NCBI GenBank assembly: GCA_021521415.1 | Contig: JAIQDT010001950.1 | Span: 62,001-126,000, forward strand | Direction: 5' to 3' | Length of the DNA: 64,000 nt | From: Bidens hawaiensis | Taxonomy: Eukaryota; Streptophyta; Magnoliopsida; Asterales; Asteraceae | Part shown: positions 50,135 through 62,005 of the stretch, one piece after another | Layout of the letters: each line of letters starts with the position of its first letter | Position numbering within the stretch: position 1 is the first letter of the stretch | The notes under the pieces: generated by a model | The model's database searches: none | Told to the model about the DNA's origin: nothing | The model's input: only the letters and a program-made list of their open reading frames with translations | Program-made: the position numbers and the translations under genes

Positions 50135-50813
50135 ACTCTTATACTAGAGATAAACTAACGCAAGTGACTATTGCTTATAACCATTGTGGAGAAGGGCTTA
50201 TCCAAATAATGCCAAGGTATTGATTCATTATTTATTGAATTTATTAATTTTGTAAACTTTTAATGTATATATATGCAATGGGATACTTAAATTTGGTAAA
50301 ATTTTATAGACGTAGACATGGATATCTTGCCCCTACCAATCCCTTTGCTAAGGAGGAACTGTACATGTGACTAACAGCTTATTTAGTACATTTGGGATAA
50401 AACATTCACCGTGGTTAGTGTTGTTCAGAAAGCTCGTGACTCGCTTAAAGTTTGCTTGAAAAACTCGTATTTAATCGAGTCCAGCCAACTTGCTTTGTAA
50501 ATGAACCCAAGCTAGGTTTAGCCCGATTGTATAACGACCTTCAAAAGTCGTGATGTTACACAAAAATATGTCTTGGAATAAATTAACAACCCATGTATAT
50601 TTAATGTATACCATTTGTGTATTCTTTAGTGGGACTTGGGCGAGCATAATATTAACTCTTTTAAAATATACAAGGAGGGGCTAGATTGAAAAAATAATGT
50701 GAATATCATATTATAAAACCCTTGCATGCTATTCTCAATCTCATTGTCAGACAATATTCAATAGACGGCCGCAGCCCTAAGAATACCTAGATCGATCAGC
50801 TGCTTCATCATCC
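50135..50813. other. Intergenic DNA
   Basis: AT-rich with no recognised gene. It may include the promoter of the following plus-strand chimeric gene. Confidence 0.45.
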
Positions 50814-52732
50814 ATGTGTAATGAAAACAGGCTTCCTGATGATCTCACAAAATCGGCTAGTGGTAATTGATTTTAAATTCTTTTGGTCATTTTTTTTATC
50901 TTGTTATTGTTCAGAGTTGTGATTAGAAACTGCTTGTTTTATTCGTTTTTTCATGACCATGATCACATGCTAACTTAGAATCGGTATCATCTTGCAGGGT
51001 TTTGAAGAACGATCGGTGATTGTTCATAGGATTTCAGAATTAGACATCTCCTTCGGTAACTGTTAATAAATTCAGCTCTTTATTCATCACTTAGATCTAG
51101 TGAAAACAAGGTTTTTTATTTAATTTTTGAAGAGTAAGATGAAATTTTGAGCAAGATTTAAATTTTTTAACTTTTGAGTAATTAAGGATATAACAATTAT
51201 AAGATTGAGTCTAAAACTGGGAGGCGATTTTTGGGATTAACTTGTGTTTAAATATTTTTATGGAAAGAACATTTTTATCCCGTTTGGGTAACCAGAAATA
51301 TGTGTATATTTTTTTACATAAAATCGAAGTATCTTATCTGCTTTTTATATTTTTCATTGCTATTAAGGAGATAATAGACTGTTAGGGGCCGCGGAAGATA
51401 ATCCACAAATTCTCTCATTTATAACACCCAATGATAGATAAAAAACGATCAGATTTAACGGCGTGATTGTACAACAATTTGTAAAGTTAGGAACGCATAA
51501 ATACATAAAGATTTAGTGGTTAACATGGTGATTGGCGCCAAAAACCGTAGGTTAACTACTAAATATTCAAGTTAATTGTTATTCTACTTACTCCCCTAAA
51601 CTGAATTAAGTTTAGTTGGGTTTTTTGTCAGCGATTTGTTGGCTTCGTCCAATTCTTTAGCTAGTTGATTGAAATAATGTTTTATGTATTTCAGGTGGCT
51701 GCTTCGTCGAAGCGAAGTGGTCGTCCTCCAAAAGCGAGGGCCTGTCCTGCTTTGACGACTGTTGCACCAGCGTTTGTGTCCGCCCACCGATGGTGGGGAA
51801 GTCATCGTGTGTGATCAATGTGAAATAGAATTTCACATTGGCTGCTTGAGGGCGCATGGCAAAGGCGATCTGAAGGTAGGATAATTTTATAATATTCAGT
51901 AAATACTCATGTGATAATGAGTTAGTCTTGAGTTTTAATATTAATATCCTTTGTGTTATAGGCATTGTCACCTGGCAGTTGGTTCTACTCTTCCGAATGC
52001 GGGAAACTCAATCATGCTGCCAAGGTTTTGGTTGCTTCAGGACCACAAAAGATCCCGGATTCTCTGATGGGAAATTATGCAACAAATTGTGACGCTGAGT
52101 GGCGTATTGTTCGTGGCAAGCATGCCAGCTTTAAAGAAAACAAACCGTTGCTTGATGAAGCTGCTAAAAGCTTTCAGGTGAGTGTTGCTTTTTTATCAAA
52201 CTGTTATATTTCGTCCCTGTGACAAATATCTTATATTCACGCTGGCAGTATGGTATTCATTAATTACAAGTTTAATCAACCAGTATCCATATAGTAATAT
52301 TTCTAAAAGCTTCATATTCTATATCGTGATTGGATTTTTCATTAACGGGGTTAAATTTTATGTACTTCTGTAACAGGATGCCGAGTGTGGGCGTTTAAGC
52401 ACTGGCATTTTACAAGACATGCTATTAAAGTATGTAAATGGAACTTGATTTTGTGAGGTGAGTCCAATTAACCTATTTATTCAAAAAGGTAGTGTTGTCT
52501 GTTATCTTGTTATCTGACTGTTAATGAGCTTATCCAAAACTTTTTTGTTTCTTGGTTTAGACATGCGGTTACTCAAAGAAATCCTATGGAGAGCTCTAGT
52601 TTTGTGACATCCGGAAATACAACAAATCTCAATGAAGTGGAAACAAGGCCTCATAAATCTACTTTTAGTGTCACTATATGGATTTGGAGACACTCTTTAA
52701 TTATTCATGTTTTTGGGAAATGTTGTGTTTAA
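50814..52732 (+). pseudogene. Chimera of PHD-finger exons and SPT20-like exons
   Basis: Putative short exons at 50814-50862 and about 51000-51054 (ATG start, GT-AG borders, phase not clean). Exon 51692-51875 has an AT-hook-like KRSGRPPK and, after a frame change, half a PHD finger (GGEVIVCDQCEIEFHIGCL). Exon 51962-52177 continues it (WFYSSEC, KIPDSLM, EWRIVRGK), matching plant PHD/N-acetyltransferase proteins of the IDM1 type just after the finger. Then from about 52255 the DNA switches to the SPT20-like gene: exon 52378-52458 equals exon 5 of the gene at 2297-2217 with the same splice sites but an in-frame TGA (52446), and 52561 onward equals its last exon. No acetyltransferase domain follows. 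This is a fusion of pieces of two genes, probably dead. Confidence 0.7.
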
Positions 52733-54330
52733 TTCCGATCAGTTACTATGTAATTTGTATTGTATCAATGGGAAGCATAACTTTCCGGCAGGTATATATT
52801 AGGTATATATTATACTGTTGTTGATCAGTTTGTAATACAATTTAGTTCAATAAGAAATCTATTGATCATATATTATTAGTTTTTTTGGTTTTGCAATTTA
52901 TCATGAGTTCCGGTGATATGCATCTGATCGCTCATCGGGTTATAACCCAACTTGCATACATCTGCAGCTTGTTCATATCTAATCTCCCTTTCAATGTCAA
53001 CGTATCCATAACTTCTTTTGTCTTTGTAGAACCCATTGGTTCATTCATCGCAAGAAACTATAAAATAATTCAATATTAAATTGATTGCTTGCAAACATAC
53101 TTAACACGCAATTTAATGAACAAGATTCATATTCAAAGATACTATAAATCTTATGCAAATCACATAGACTTGGGCTTTTAGTTTACAACCATCCCATAAC
53201 ATCATTTGACCCATTACATTCATAAAGTTTGACCCAATAACAACAGAAGCATAAAGCACTATAATTTTGATCAAGCCCAAAACAAGGGATTAAAAAAGGT
53301 GGATTAAAACCCAATGTTTCTTCTATATTTGTTAAATGTCAACCCTTAAATAAACTTCTTTAACCAAAAGGCTTGTGAAGTGAATGGTAATTTAACAACG
53401 AGAATTAGTAAATTAACTGTTATTGAATTAACCAAATATCTATTGTCTTAACCGAGCGGTTACAAGATAGAAAAATCAAAGGTGATACAAATTCATAGAT
53501 TATGGGAGAACAAATTCACAGAGTATGGGATGGGAAGAAGTCAAACATTCTAACAAGATTGATGGGAGAACAAATTCACAAAGTATGGGATGGGAAGAAG
53601 AAGTCAAACATTCTAACAAGATTCATTCATGCTCTGTTCTTTTTCTTTCTTTGCTTATATCCGTTCACTTTATTGGCCTACTTGACCGGGCTTGTTAGTT
53701 GGGCCTGTTTCTGTCTCTTGACTTGGGATGCCAATTCAGCTTGCATAAATGTTCATAACAGCTTGCCATACTATTAACGTTGCTTCAATAAACTCTACTT
53801 AACATGAAAGAGCAGCCGTCTTTTATTTATGAGAACTCCATGATACAAGAAGATATAACTCCAATGTTTTATAAACCAGTTCAAACTAGCCTATTGAGAA
53901 CATGTATCCGGGTTTCGTACACGGGCCTGGTATTTTGAGCCTGGTTTCGAACTATCGATCTTTTCTAAAATATTGATATTAGCACAAGTGATTTTTTACA
54001 GTTTACTAAAATAAAATTAAAAAATAAATAAAACTTTTACCCTAGCGATTATAACCGCCTTCCAGGTGATCCAAAGACATGCTATCGAAGCTTATGAGTA
54101 ATGTGAACACAATAGTAAATAGCTATTGATGCTTTTAAAACTTTGTTTATAAGTCAAGTGCTTTTGGATTATTTTTTTGTTATGGATTATTTTTTATTAT
54201 TGAATCATGTACTTTTGAGTTATTTTTTAGTTAAAGTGCATTATATGAAATTACAAGGTAAACTATTCAAACGGTATAGCCGACGGGTGCGAGTAAAAGC
54301 TGTTTTTTAAAACATTGGCTATCTCTTCAT
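52733..54330. other. Intergenic DNA with one coding-like tandem repeat
   Basis: No gene recognised. A 63-68-bp unit (GGGAGAACAAATTCACA...GTATGGGATGGGAAGAAG...TCTAACAAGATT) is present twice at about 53502-53630 in the same frame. I see no support that it is translated. Confidence 0.5.
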
Positions 54331-54344
54331 TCCCCCTTTTCTGT

Positions 54345-54480
54345 TGTACATTAGTCCGTAGTTAGATGTCCCTTTTGCATACCTTAGGATTTGTTTTACA
54401 ACCTGCATATGGCATTCCTTTGGTGTTTCCATGAACCAGCTTGTTGCGCCAACTGAGAAACTTATATAAGCTACCAATTC
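54345..54480 (-). pseudogene. Copia pol fragment (minus strand)
   Basis: On the minus strand it reads TPKECHMQVVKQILRYAKGT, the block between RT and RNase H in copia elements. Nothing else of this element is seen. It is in opposite orientation to the next copia remnant. Confidence 0.7.
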
Positions 54481-54614
54481 ATGAACCGGTCTTGAATTTA
54501 AAAGACTCTTAGGGCTCCAATACCTTCTATATTCAGTAAGGTTGACTTCAATCCTTTGTTAATTGAAGACTTGATTCCAGAGGGTATTTACGGTTAACAT
54601 AAATTAGTTAGCTC

Positions 54615-55490
54615 AATAATCTTGTATGTTTATGATGTATTTATTTCAACTCTTCGTGTAACTAGTAATTAATATTTGTTTTCTATATATTCCGACCCCC
54701 TCTTGTTTTGGGGTATTGAGTTCAATATTATTGATATGGTATTATGCACCTCTTTTAGATCCTAATTCCTCCCCTCCCTTCTGTCCGGATATTTTATTAT
54801 ACGGTGAACCAAGTAAGTCAATACCTACAGGCTCCAACTATCACTCACTTTCAGCAAGTTAAACGAATTTTTCTCTATGTGAAAGGTATGTTAACGTATG
54901 GACTCCACTTCATCAAACCACCTTTCGACTCCTCAGGTACTCACAATGCGGATTAGGATCGGTGCCTTGAAACTCGTGCTCAATTTATTCTATTTTTTTT
55001 GGTGGGAACCTTGTTTCTTCTAGTGCCAAGAAACGGTCTAGTTGCAAGTAGGGATACCATGTCATGGCAAATGTTGCAGCTGAAATCATTTGGATCACTC
55101 ACTTACTTCGGGAGCTTCATGCTCTTCCTCCCAAACTCCCAACTTTATTTTGTGACAACCAGAGTGCCCTATTTGTAACTCAAAACCCGGCCTCCCATAA
55201 ACGGGCTAAGCACATAGACTTAGATTATCATTTTATTCACGAGCCTGTTGCTTCGGGACGGCTTCACCCAACATATTTATAAACATTCTTCCGCGGCCGC
55301 AATTTGAATATTTTCGGCCTCGATTACAAATTTCTCCAACTCCGTTTTACTTGGGGGGGGGGGGTTTGTTACTTATGATGTATTTATTTTAAATCTTCAT
55401 GTAACTTGTAATTAATATATGTTTGTTTTCTATATATTCCGATCCCCTCTTATTTTGGGGTATTGTTCAGTATTATTAATATTTGGCATA
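54615..55490 (+). mobile_element. Deleted copia element with short LTRs
   Basis: Direct repeats of about 115 bp (54618-54735 and 55367-55485), each with TATGATGTATTTATT and CTATATATTCCGA, look like short LTRs. A degenerate primer site (TGGTATTATGC) follows the first, and a G run precedes the second. Between them only the end of pol survives: a block with VKRIFLYVKGMLTYGLHF (about 54860), stops, and RNase H residues (55064-55279) including LFCDNQSALF and KHIDLDYHFI. Confidence 0.7.
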
Positions 55491-55876
55491 ATTGCATTTT
55501 TCTATGTAGGACCAATATTCTATATTAGTTTTAGGATTGTGTATGTCTTTATTTTCGCTAAAAGTCGGTGTAATACGTACCTCAGTACGTTTATTTTGTA
55601 TCATGTTATGTAGACTTGGAGAAATGGGGGACCCTATATAAAGGGTCACTTAACCCATTTCTCCAACAACCTTTGAAAATAAACCCTTTGCAAATATACT
55701 ATCCTAGCACTTAAACTCTCCCTCCCTCCTTCTAACTTTCGGCAAACATAACACCATCACACGATCTGAGATCTCGGTCCTAACTAGTTGTTTCCGCCAA
55801 CTAGTTGAGAGGTTGATCCAAAAACAACTAGTTCTTAGTTTGTTGTGTTGTTTGATCCGGTCACGAGACCTACAAT

Positions 55877-55888
55877 TGGTATCAGAGC
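55877..55888 (+). other. Primer-binding site of the third copia element
   Basis: TGGTATCAGAGC two bases after the LTR end. Confidence 0.85.
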
Positions 55889-56224
55889 TTTCAGGCTCTA
55901 CTAGTTGTAGATCTTGGGTCACAACATTGGATTTTGGTTTTGTGTGTGAAAAGACGGAATTTTCAAGAAAATAAGTGGGTTTCGGGTTCATGTGTTCTTC
56001 AAGTTTTCAAGAAAATAAAGTGTGTTCATGTTAAAGATGATAAATTTTGGTTGAAAAGTTAGTATTTTTGGTGTTTGAATCTCAAAAGGTTGTGTTTGTG
56101 GTTGGATGCATGTGAAAGTATTCTTGAAAAGTTGTGTTATACATGCAAGTATGTGTGTTTGAGAAAGGTGATGGAAAGTAAGCTGGGGACTTTCCTTGTT
56201 TGGAGTTGAATACTTTTGAAAAAT

Positions 56225-56655
56225 TTCGAATACAAATTGTAACTCATTTACAATCTCATATTCGATTACAAGTGTGTCATTCGCTTACATTTCACTCGCT
56301 TACAATCTTTAGTCGCTTACATCATCGCATTCGCTTACATTTCACTCGCTTACATTCCACTCGCTTACATTCCATTCGCTTGCATTTCATTCGCTTACAT
56401 TCCACTCGATTACAATTCCCAATCGCTACAATCACACTCGCTTACAATCACACTCGCTTACAATCACACTCGCTTACAATCACACTCGCTTACAATCCCA
56501 CTCGCTTACAATCATCACTATCTCACATCAAGACTCGCTTACAATCCCACTCGATTACAATCCCATTCACTTACAATTGCTCACTCGCTTACAATTGCTC
56601 ATTCGCTTACAATTTCAGACTCCCTTACATTCATCTCATTCAATTACAATTGTAA
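56225..56655 (+). repeat. CGCTTACAATC short repeat array in the leader
   Basis: About twenty-five copies of a motif like CACTCGCTTACAATC at 15-20-bp spacing, drifting in spacing and sequence. An ORF of 151 codons across it is only the repeat read as protein. Confidence 0.85.
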
Positions 56656-56984
56656 TCTAAAACTTTCCCATTCAATTACAATTTGTAGTCTAAAATATTC
56701 TAAGTCATTTGTATTCTATTTTCTTCCATTTAAAATACATTTAACTTAGGAAATTGTTTTTTCACTCAATTACAATCCTTTGGATGTCCTTTTTATTCTA
56801 AGTCAATTGCATTCTAATTGAAACATTGTTACATTAGAATATAATTTACATTAGAATACATTGTACTTAGTTTTTGAGCAGTTTTTGACCATTGACTTTG
56901 AACCGTTAAAAAAAATATCTTATCGAGTTTGACTTTGAGTCAAACTGGTTGAGTTTCATATTGAGTCAAATTAATTGAGTTCAG

Positions 56985-57385
56985 TTTGGTTCAGTTTAAC
57001 TCAAAGTATTCGAGCCTAAGTGTTCGAGTCAAAGTGTATTGGAGTCAAAGTATTCGAGTCTAAGTGTTCGAGTCAAAGTGTTCGAGTCAAAAGTATTCGA
57101 GTCAAAGTGTTCGAGTCAAAAATATTCGAGTCAAAAGTATCGAGTTTAAGTAATCGAGTTTGAGTTTAACTCATACTAATTGAGTTTCAGTTTGAGTTAA
57201 ACTAATCAACTTTCAGTTAAACTCATACTAATCGAGTTTCAGTTTGAGTTAAACTAATCAAGTTTCTGTTAAACTCAAACTAATCGAGTTTCAGTTTAAC
57301 TCAAACTAATTGAATCGAGTTTGAGTTTAACTCAAACTAATTGAGTTGAGTTTAACTCAAAGTAATCGAGTTTGAATTTAACCCG
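56985..57385 (+). repeat. TCGAGTC/TTGAGTTT repeat array in the leader
   Basis: First a series of GTGTTCGAGTCAAAG units (to about 57150), then longer units containing GAGTTTAACTCAAACTAAT, where TTGAGTTTAACTCAA is itself palindromic. Ends about 40 bases before the gag start. Confidence 0.85.
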
Positions 57386-57427
57386 TTGACTTTAACTTTT
57401 TGGTCGTTGACTTTGACCCAAAAAAAA

Positions 57428-59305
57428 ATGACTTGCAATTCTAAGCTTGAAGGAAGTCTCAACATGGAGGAAGGCTAAAAGGAAATGTTAAAAGAAGAAT
57501 TCAACATGTTTAAACATACTTAAGGAGAATCGATCGCCTCTCTCATCAACAGATTTGAGTTACTCGTTACTAAATTGAGAAGTATCGGTATCATCCCTAA
57601 GTTGTCTGAGATCAACATGAAGTTATTGGATTCACTGCCTTACGCATGGAATAGCAGTGTGATTACCATCAAGAGAACGACAAACCTGGATACCTTAACA
57701 CTCTCAGAGTTGACTTCTACCATCAAGTTTTGGTGCAAAGAAAATAGAGATGAGACAAGTGTTGCGGGTGTAAGTAGTCAAGCAAGTCGTATCATCCCCA
57801 AGTGTACTGCAGGTGGTAGTAGTCAAGCAAGCACCTCCTCAAGCTCCACTGCTGGAATACTTACACATGCCTCTCGCATTCCCGAGGTACACAAACTTTG
57901 CACACAGGATTGTATTGATTAAGTCCTACACCATAGAAATCACAATGCTAAAATTCTAGATCAAATACATAGCATCAACTGTCAGAATGATGAATATAAA
58001 AAGGCTGAAAAGATCTATGCTACTAGGATTAAAACTCATGGTAATGACATCGCTAAACTTAGGGAAAAGTTGTTATTGTTGAAAAGTTAGTTGAACATCA
58101 TAAAAGACATGTAGTTGAGCTAAACGCTAAAATTGTCAACTTAGGACATGAGTTAGCCCAAAGAAAAATTACCATAGAAAACTTTGAGTTAGCATCTGAG
58201 AAGCTGAATAAAATAATTGGGGAACATATGGGGTTAAATATAAAAACAGGAATAGGCTATGATAGTACCAAAGTTCCTCCTCCAATTAAATACAACTATA
58301 CTAGCCTTCCTCACTTTAGCTTTAATTCCCCACCTGAGGACGAAATGTTCTATGGCATTGGTCACGTGCCAAAACTAAAAACATTTGTTACTGCTATTCC
58401 CAAAACAGTTGATCCAATTAATCCTTCAGTTAGTTCTAATAGTAGTTCATCTTCTTCAGCAGTTTGTGTAGAAGAAAGTGGGTCGGTGGAAAGGCCTGTT
58501 GAGGTGAACATAACTAGTTGTTCATTATCAAGTTGTGAGACTGAGGATAATTCAAATAAAAGAAAAGTGTTTGAAAATGATAATCAACAGAGTACTTCAT
58601 GTAAATACGTGCCACCAAATAAAATATCATTTTCTCAAACAACTAATCAATCACAAAATCCTCAGTCATACAACTGTTTTGATAACTACTATGGTCATTA
58701 TTACACGAATGTTTTTGATGATTGGGGTCAATCATCAAATGTGTTTTATAATCATGTTCCTTTCCACGAATCACCTTTCCCACCACACCAACCTTTTTAT
58801 AGTTCTGACGAGTTCTATAGTGCTAGTAGGAGAAAATGTTGTTTTGTTTGTGGTCATTCTTCTCACCTTGCAAGACATTGCAAGAACTGGTTCAAGCAAA
58901 AACTTGATATTCAAAGGCAGCTTAGTCAGTCCCCAAAAATTGTTTTTAGTAGCCCAGATTCAAGGACTTATCAAGCTGATAGTGAAGCCAGTGAATTGGA
59001 TGTGAGATCCAAAGTAAATAAAGTAAAACGCAAGAGAAAATTATTTTGGAAAACTAAAAAGGATAAAATCAAAAAGGATCATAAGACTGAAAAGTCTGAG
59101 GATTCACCAAAAACAATTTTAAAATTCGGAAAACAAAAGTCCAAAATTGTCAAAACCAAGGAACAAGTTTGTGCTTGGATTCCTAAGGACTGCTCTTCAA
59201 GCGATGAGTTGCCAAGAAATAAATTGTTTTCAAGAAATAAAATCAAGTTTTCTAGATTTATGGTCGACTTTCCCGAGACAACTAAGTATCGGGAACCCAT
59301 GTCTA
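57428..59305 (+). pseudogene. Copia gag remnant
   Basis: ATG 57428, stops at 57476 and 57521, then the retrotransposon Gag helix region (INRFELLVTKLRSIGII, LLDSLPYAWNS, TLTLSELTSTIK) to 57921. A degraded coiled-coil stretch follows, then an open frame 58228-59305 with a Ser-rich part, an aromatic-rich part and one zinc knuckle CFVCGHSSHLARHC (about 58840). The frame is cut at 59305 by the next insertion. The N-terminal part of gag is missing. Confidence 0.78.
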
Positions 59306-61961
59306 TGTGACAATCGTCAATTTCAGGTTAACTCCGTTAACTCAACTCCGTCAATTCAAACTTAAGATCATTGAATCTATAACGCACACTTCATTACATT
59401 TAAACTAGGGTTTAAATGACGCTTAACACTTACTACATGTGTAGTCTTTTGGGAATTGCACCGAAACGCAAACAAGTTGATGCAAACGATTGAGGAATAA
59501 ACGAAAAACGTCAACATAATAATTATGTGATAATTATGTGATAACATATGTGTTACTTGATTATATTGTGTGTAATGCTAGACAAGAAACAAGAACTAAG
59601 TTAGTTAAGTTAGAAAAACAACACTTGAAAGTAGAGGGACTTGAGTGTAACTTGTATGTCTATAAATATATCATTAACTTAACCCTAACTATTATTATTA
59701 TTATTAACCCAAGATCCCGATCGGAACCCTTCACCCCATCCCTCACGGCTGCCGTCCACTTTATGCACACATACAATCCTCAAATCAAGTGTTTGATTGA
59801 AGAACTAGGTGCTAGGAAGGTATAATTGATCATCCTTTACATTCTTGTTGCTTGATTTTGATGTTTGTTGGGTTAATAACAAACCCTAGCAGCCGATTTT
59901 ATGAGTGTGTATAGCTAATATGATTGTGGTTGATTGAATGATGATTTGATAACTAGATTGAATCTTGTTGCATGTTGATTGTTGTGTCTTTGATTTGAGT
60001 TCAAACACAAACCCTAATCAAGTATGTAATATGTAATTGATGTGCATGGATGGTGTTTATGGAGTCTAGAGGGTCATATGAATGCATGATAGTTCATAGG
60101 TTGTTAATATATTGAGTTTGGATGCAAACAGTTTCTGGACAGAATGTGTATTTGATGTTTAAGTGACTGTAACGAAGTGTAAACATGAAAATTGGTTGAG
60201 ATTGTTGGTACTACAGTAAACTAGGCTGAGTCTAGTTTCTAAAGAATATAAACTTGTAATTTTTGGACAAGTAGAAGTTAACTTTTATGATTTTACAAAA
60301 ACGTTGTGCAAAGCTGAGCTGTTAGACCTGCTGTTAGGTTATGTTGTAAATGTTATATCTCATGAACTACGAGACCAATTGGGTTGGTTCCACTTCTGGA
60401 AGTTGACTCATTGAGTTAGAAACCAAACCCAAGTGGTCTTGCATTTATTGGATTTTTCGTTTAATGGGAATTGCAAATAACATTCTGTTGCGCATAAATT
60501 TGACTGTTATGAGTTTTCTGTAATGATTTGATGATTGTGAGAAAACTATGAGGAATAAAAATGTAATAAAATATGTTCTGGAAACCTAAGACATATGTGC
60601 TTCTGTGATGATTTTTGGTAAATTAATTGAGACGCTATGATCGGTGAAATAGTACAATCTTTCTAGTAGGATTTCTGTCTCGGTGAAACTAGCTGCTGAG
60701 TTTTGTGAAAATGCATGAAATATGATACTTGCTAATTTATTATCATGTTTTGACCAAATTGCCCTTGAGGGGAATGATTGCAAGATGATTGTCATAATTT
60801 GACCAAAATGCCCTTATGGGGAATAATGGCTAGTTAATTGTTATTTGTTGACCAAAATGCCCTTACGGGGAATAATTGCTAGTAATGTACGTTATAAATA
60901 CATGACACGTATATGATTGCTTACACATGTGATGTGTCACAAAAACACTTGTTAATGTCACACACGATTCACAAACGAAACACGAAACATGTTATGTGCA
61001 TAGGTATTATGTGCCGGGTCTAGAGACTCGATAATATTCCGACACTTAGAAAAATCTCTTTGTTGTTTTAGAACGTTAGAGAGAGTTTTTCGGTGACGCG
61101 CATCTTGGTGATTTATTTTGGGAAATTCTTCGCAAACTGTGAGTTTCACTTTCCCCTCTTTAAACTGTTTTCAAACGTTTTTCACTTGGGGGAGATAACA
61201 TACTCGACAACGCATTTAAGATTTTGTTATAAATTATATATCACTTGTAAAGGCTAAGTGGCAAACGAAATATTTGAAGTCCTACACATTGAACCGGTTA
61301 ATATTTAGAATAGCGAGTCACTGTTGAGTAGTACTACTGGGTTTGACAAACCCCACCCAACGCTAAACTCGACTGGAGGTCGAGCGGGTGTAATTTTGGC
61401 TAACACGTACCATGGTCTGGAGGACCTGGTGACAAGGCACTTACTAAACGAGTCAGCTTCGGTGTCGAACACTTAGTAATACTTGTTGTATAGACTAGCT
61501 ACCTATCGATATATAATTTGACATAACACTATCTGGTAACGCTAAACGCCGTAACGTTGTTACGCAAAACGCTTAACGCAAAACGCTGTAACGCTGTAAC
61601 GCTGAACGCAAACGCTAAACGATTTATTTTTATATAACTTGTGAACTCACCAACCTTGTGTTGACACTTTTAGTATGTTATTCTCAGGTATCCGAGGCGG
61701 GCGCGCGGTTTAGGAACATGCATTGATTGAAAACGCTTTTGTCCTGCAAACTTATTTTTAACGGTTATCGTTGGTTTTAAGTCGTCCTGCGTGACGCAAC
61801 TTTTGATTAAAGATTTTTACGCTTCCGCATTTAATTACTCGTAAACGTTTTCATGGTTTTGAAACTTTATTTTATGGTTTGATTATAACTGATGATTCCG
61901 ATCCTGCCAGTTCACACCCTCTGACGGTAAAACTCCGTTAGTGGATTTTGAGGGTATGACA
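59306..61961 (+). mobile_element. Solo LTR, 2.66 kb (chromovirus-like)
   Basis: Starts TGTGACAATCGTC, ends GAGGGTATGACA, flanked by GTCTA (59301-59305 and 61962-61966). No coding region. Contains three tandem units of about 50 bp with TTGACCAAAATGCCCTT (60750-60890), a cluster of AACGC-type repeats (61540-61622) and, near 61650, CTCACCAACCTTGTGTTGAC as in the solo LTR at 5758. The terminal stem-loop is at 61915-61956. Confidence 0.82.
60750..60890 (+). repeat. Three tandem TTGACCAAAATGCCCTT units
   Basis: Three units of about 50 bp, each with GACCAAA-TGCCCTT and GGGGAAT, inside the 2.66-kb solo LTR. Confidence 0.8.
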
Positions 61962-62005
61962 GTCTATTTAAACACTTACTGCATGTAAGGTCAATCAAGG
62001 AGGAC

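Noticed and set aside
53502..53777. 91-codon ORF with an internal duplication
   Set aside because: Two copies of a 63-68-bp unit in frame by chance; no start context, splice site or relative recognised.
56200..56655. 151-codon ORF rich in repeated motifs
   Set aside because: It is the CGCTTACAATC leader array read as protein; no homology or coding pattern.
56225..57385. Repeat arrays that look like a CRISPR at first glance
   Set aside because: Units are too short, spacers are not unique and even, and the sequence is a plant retrotransposon leader with no cas genes.
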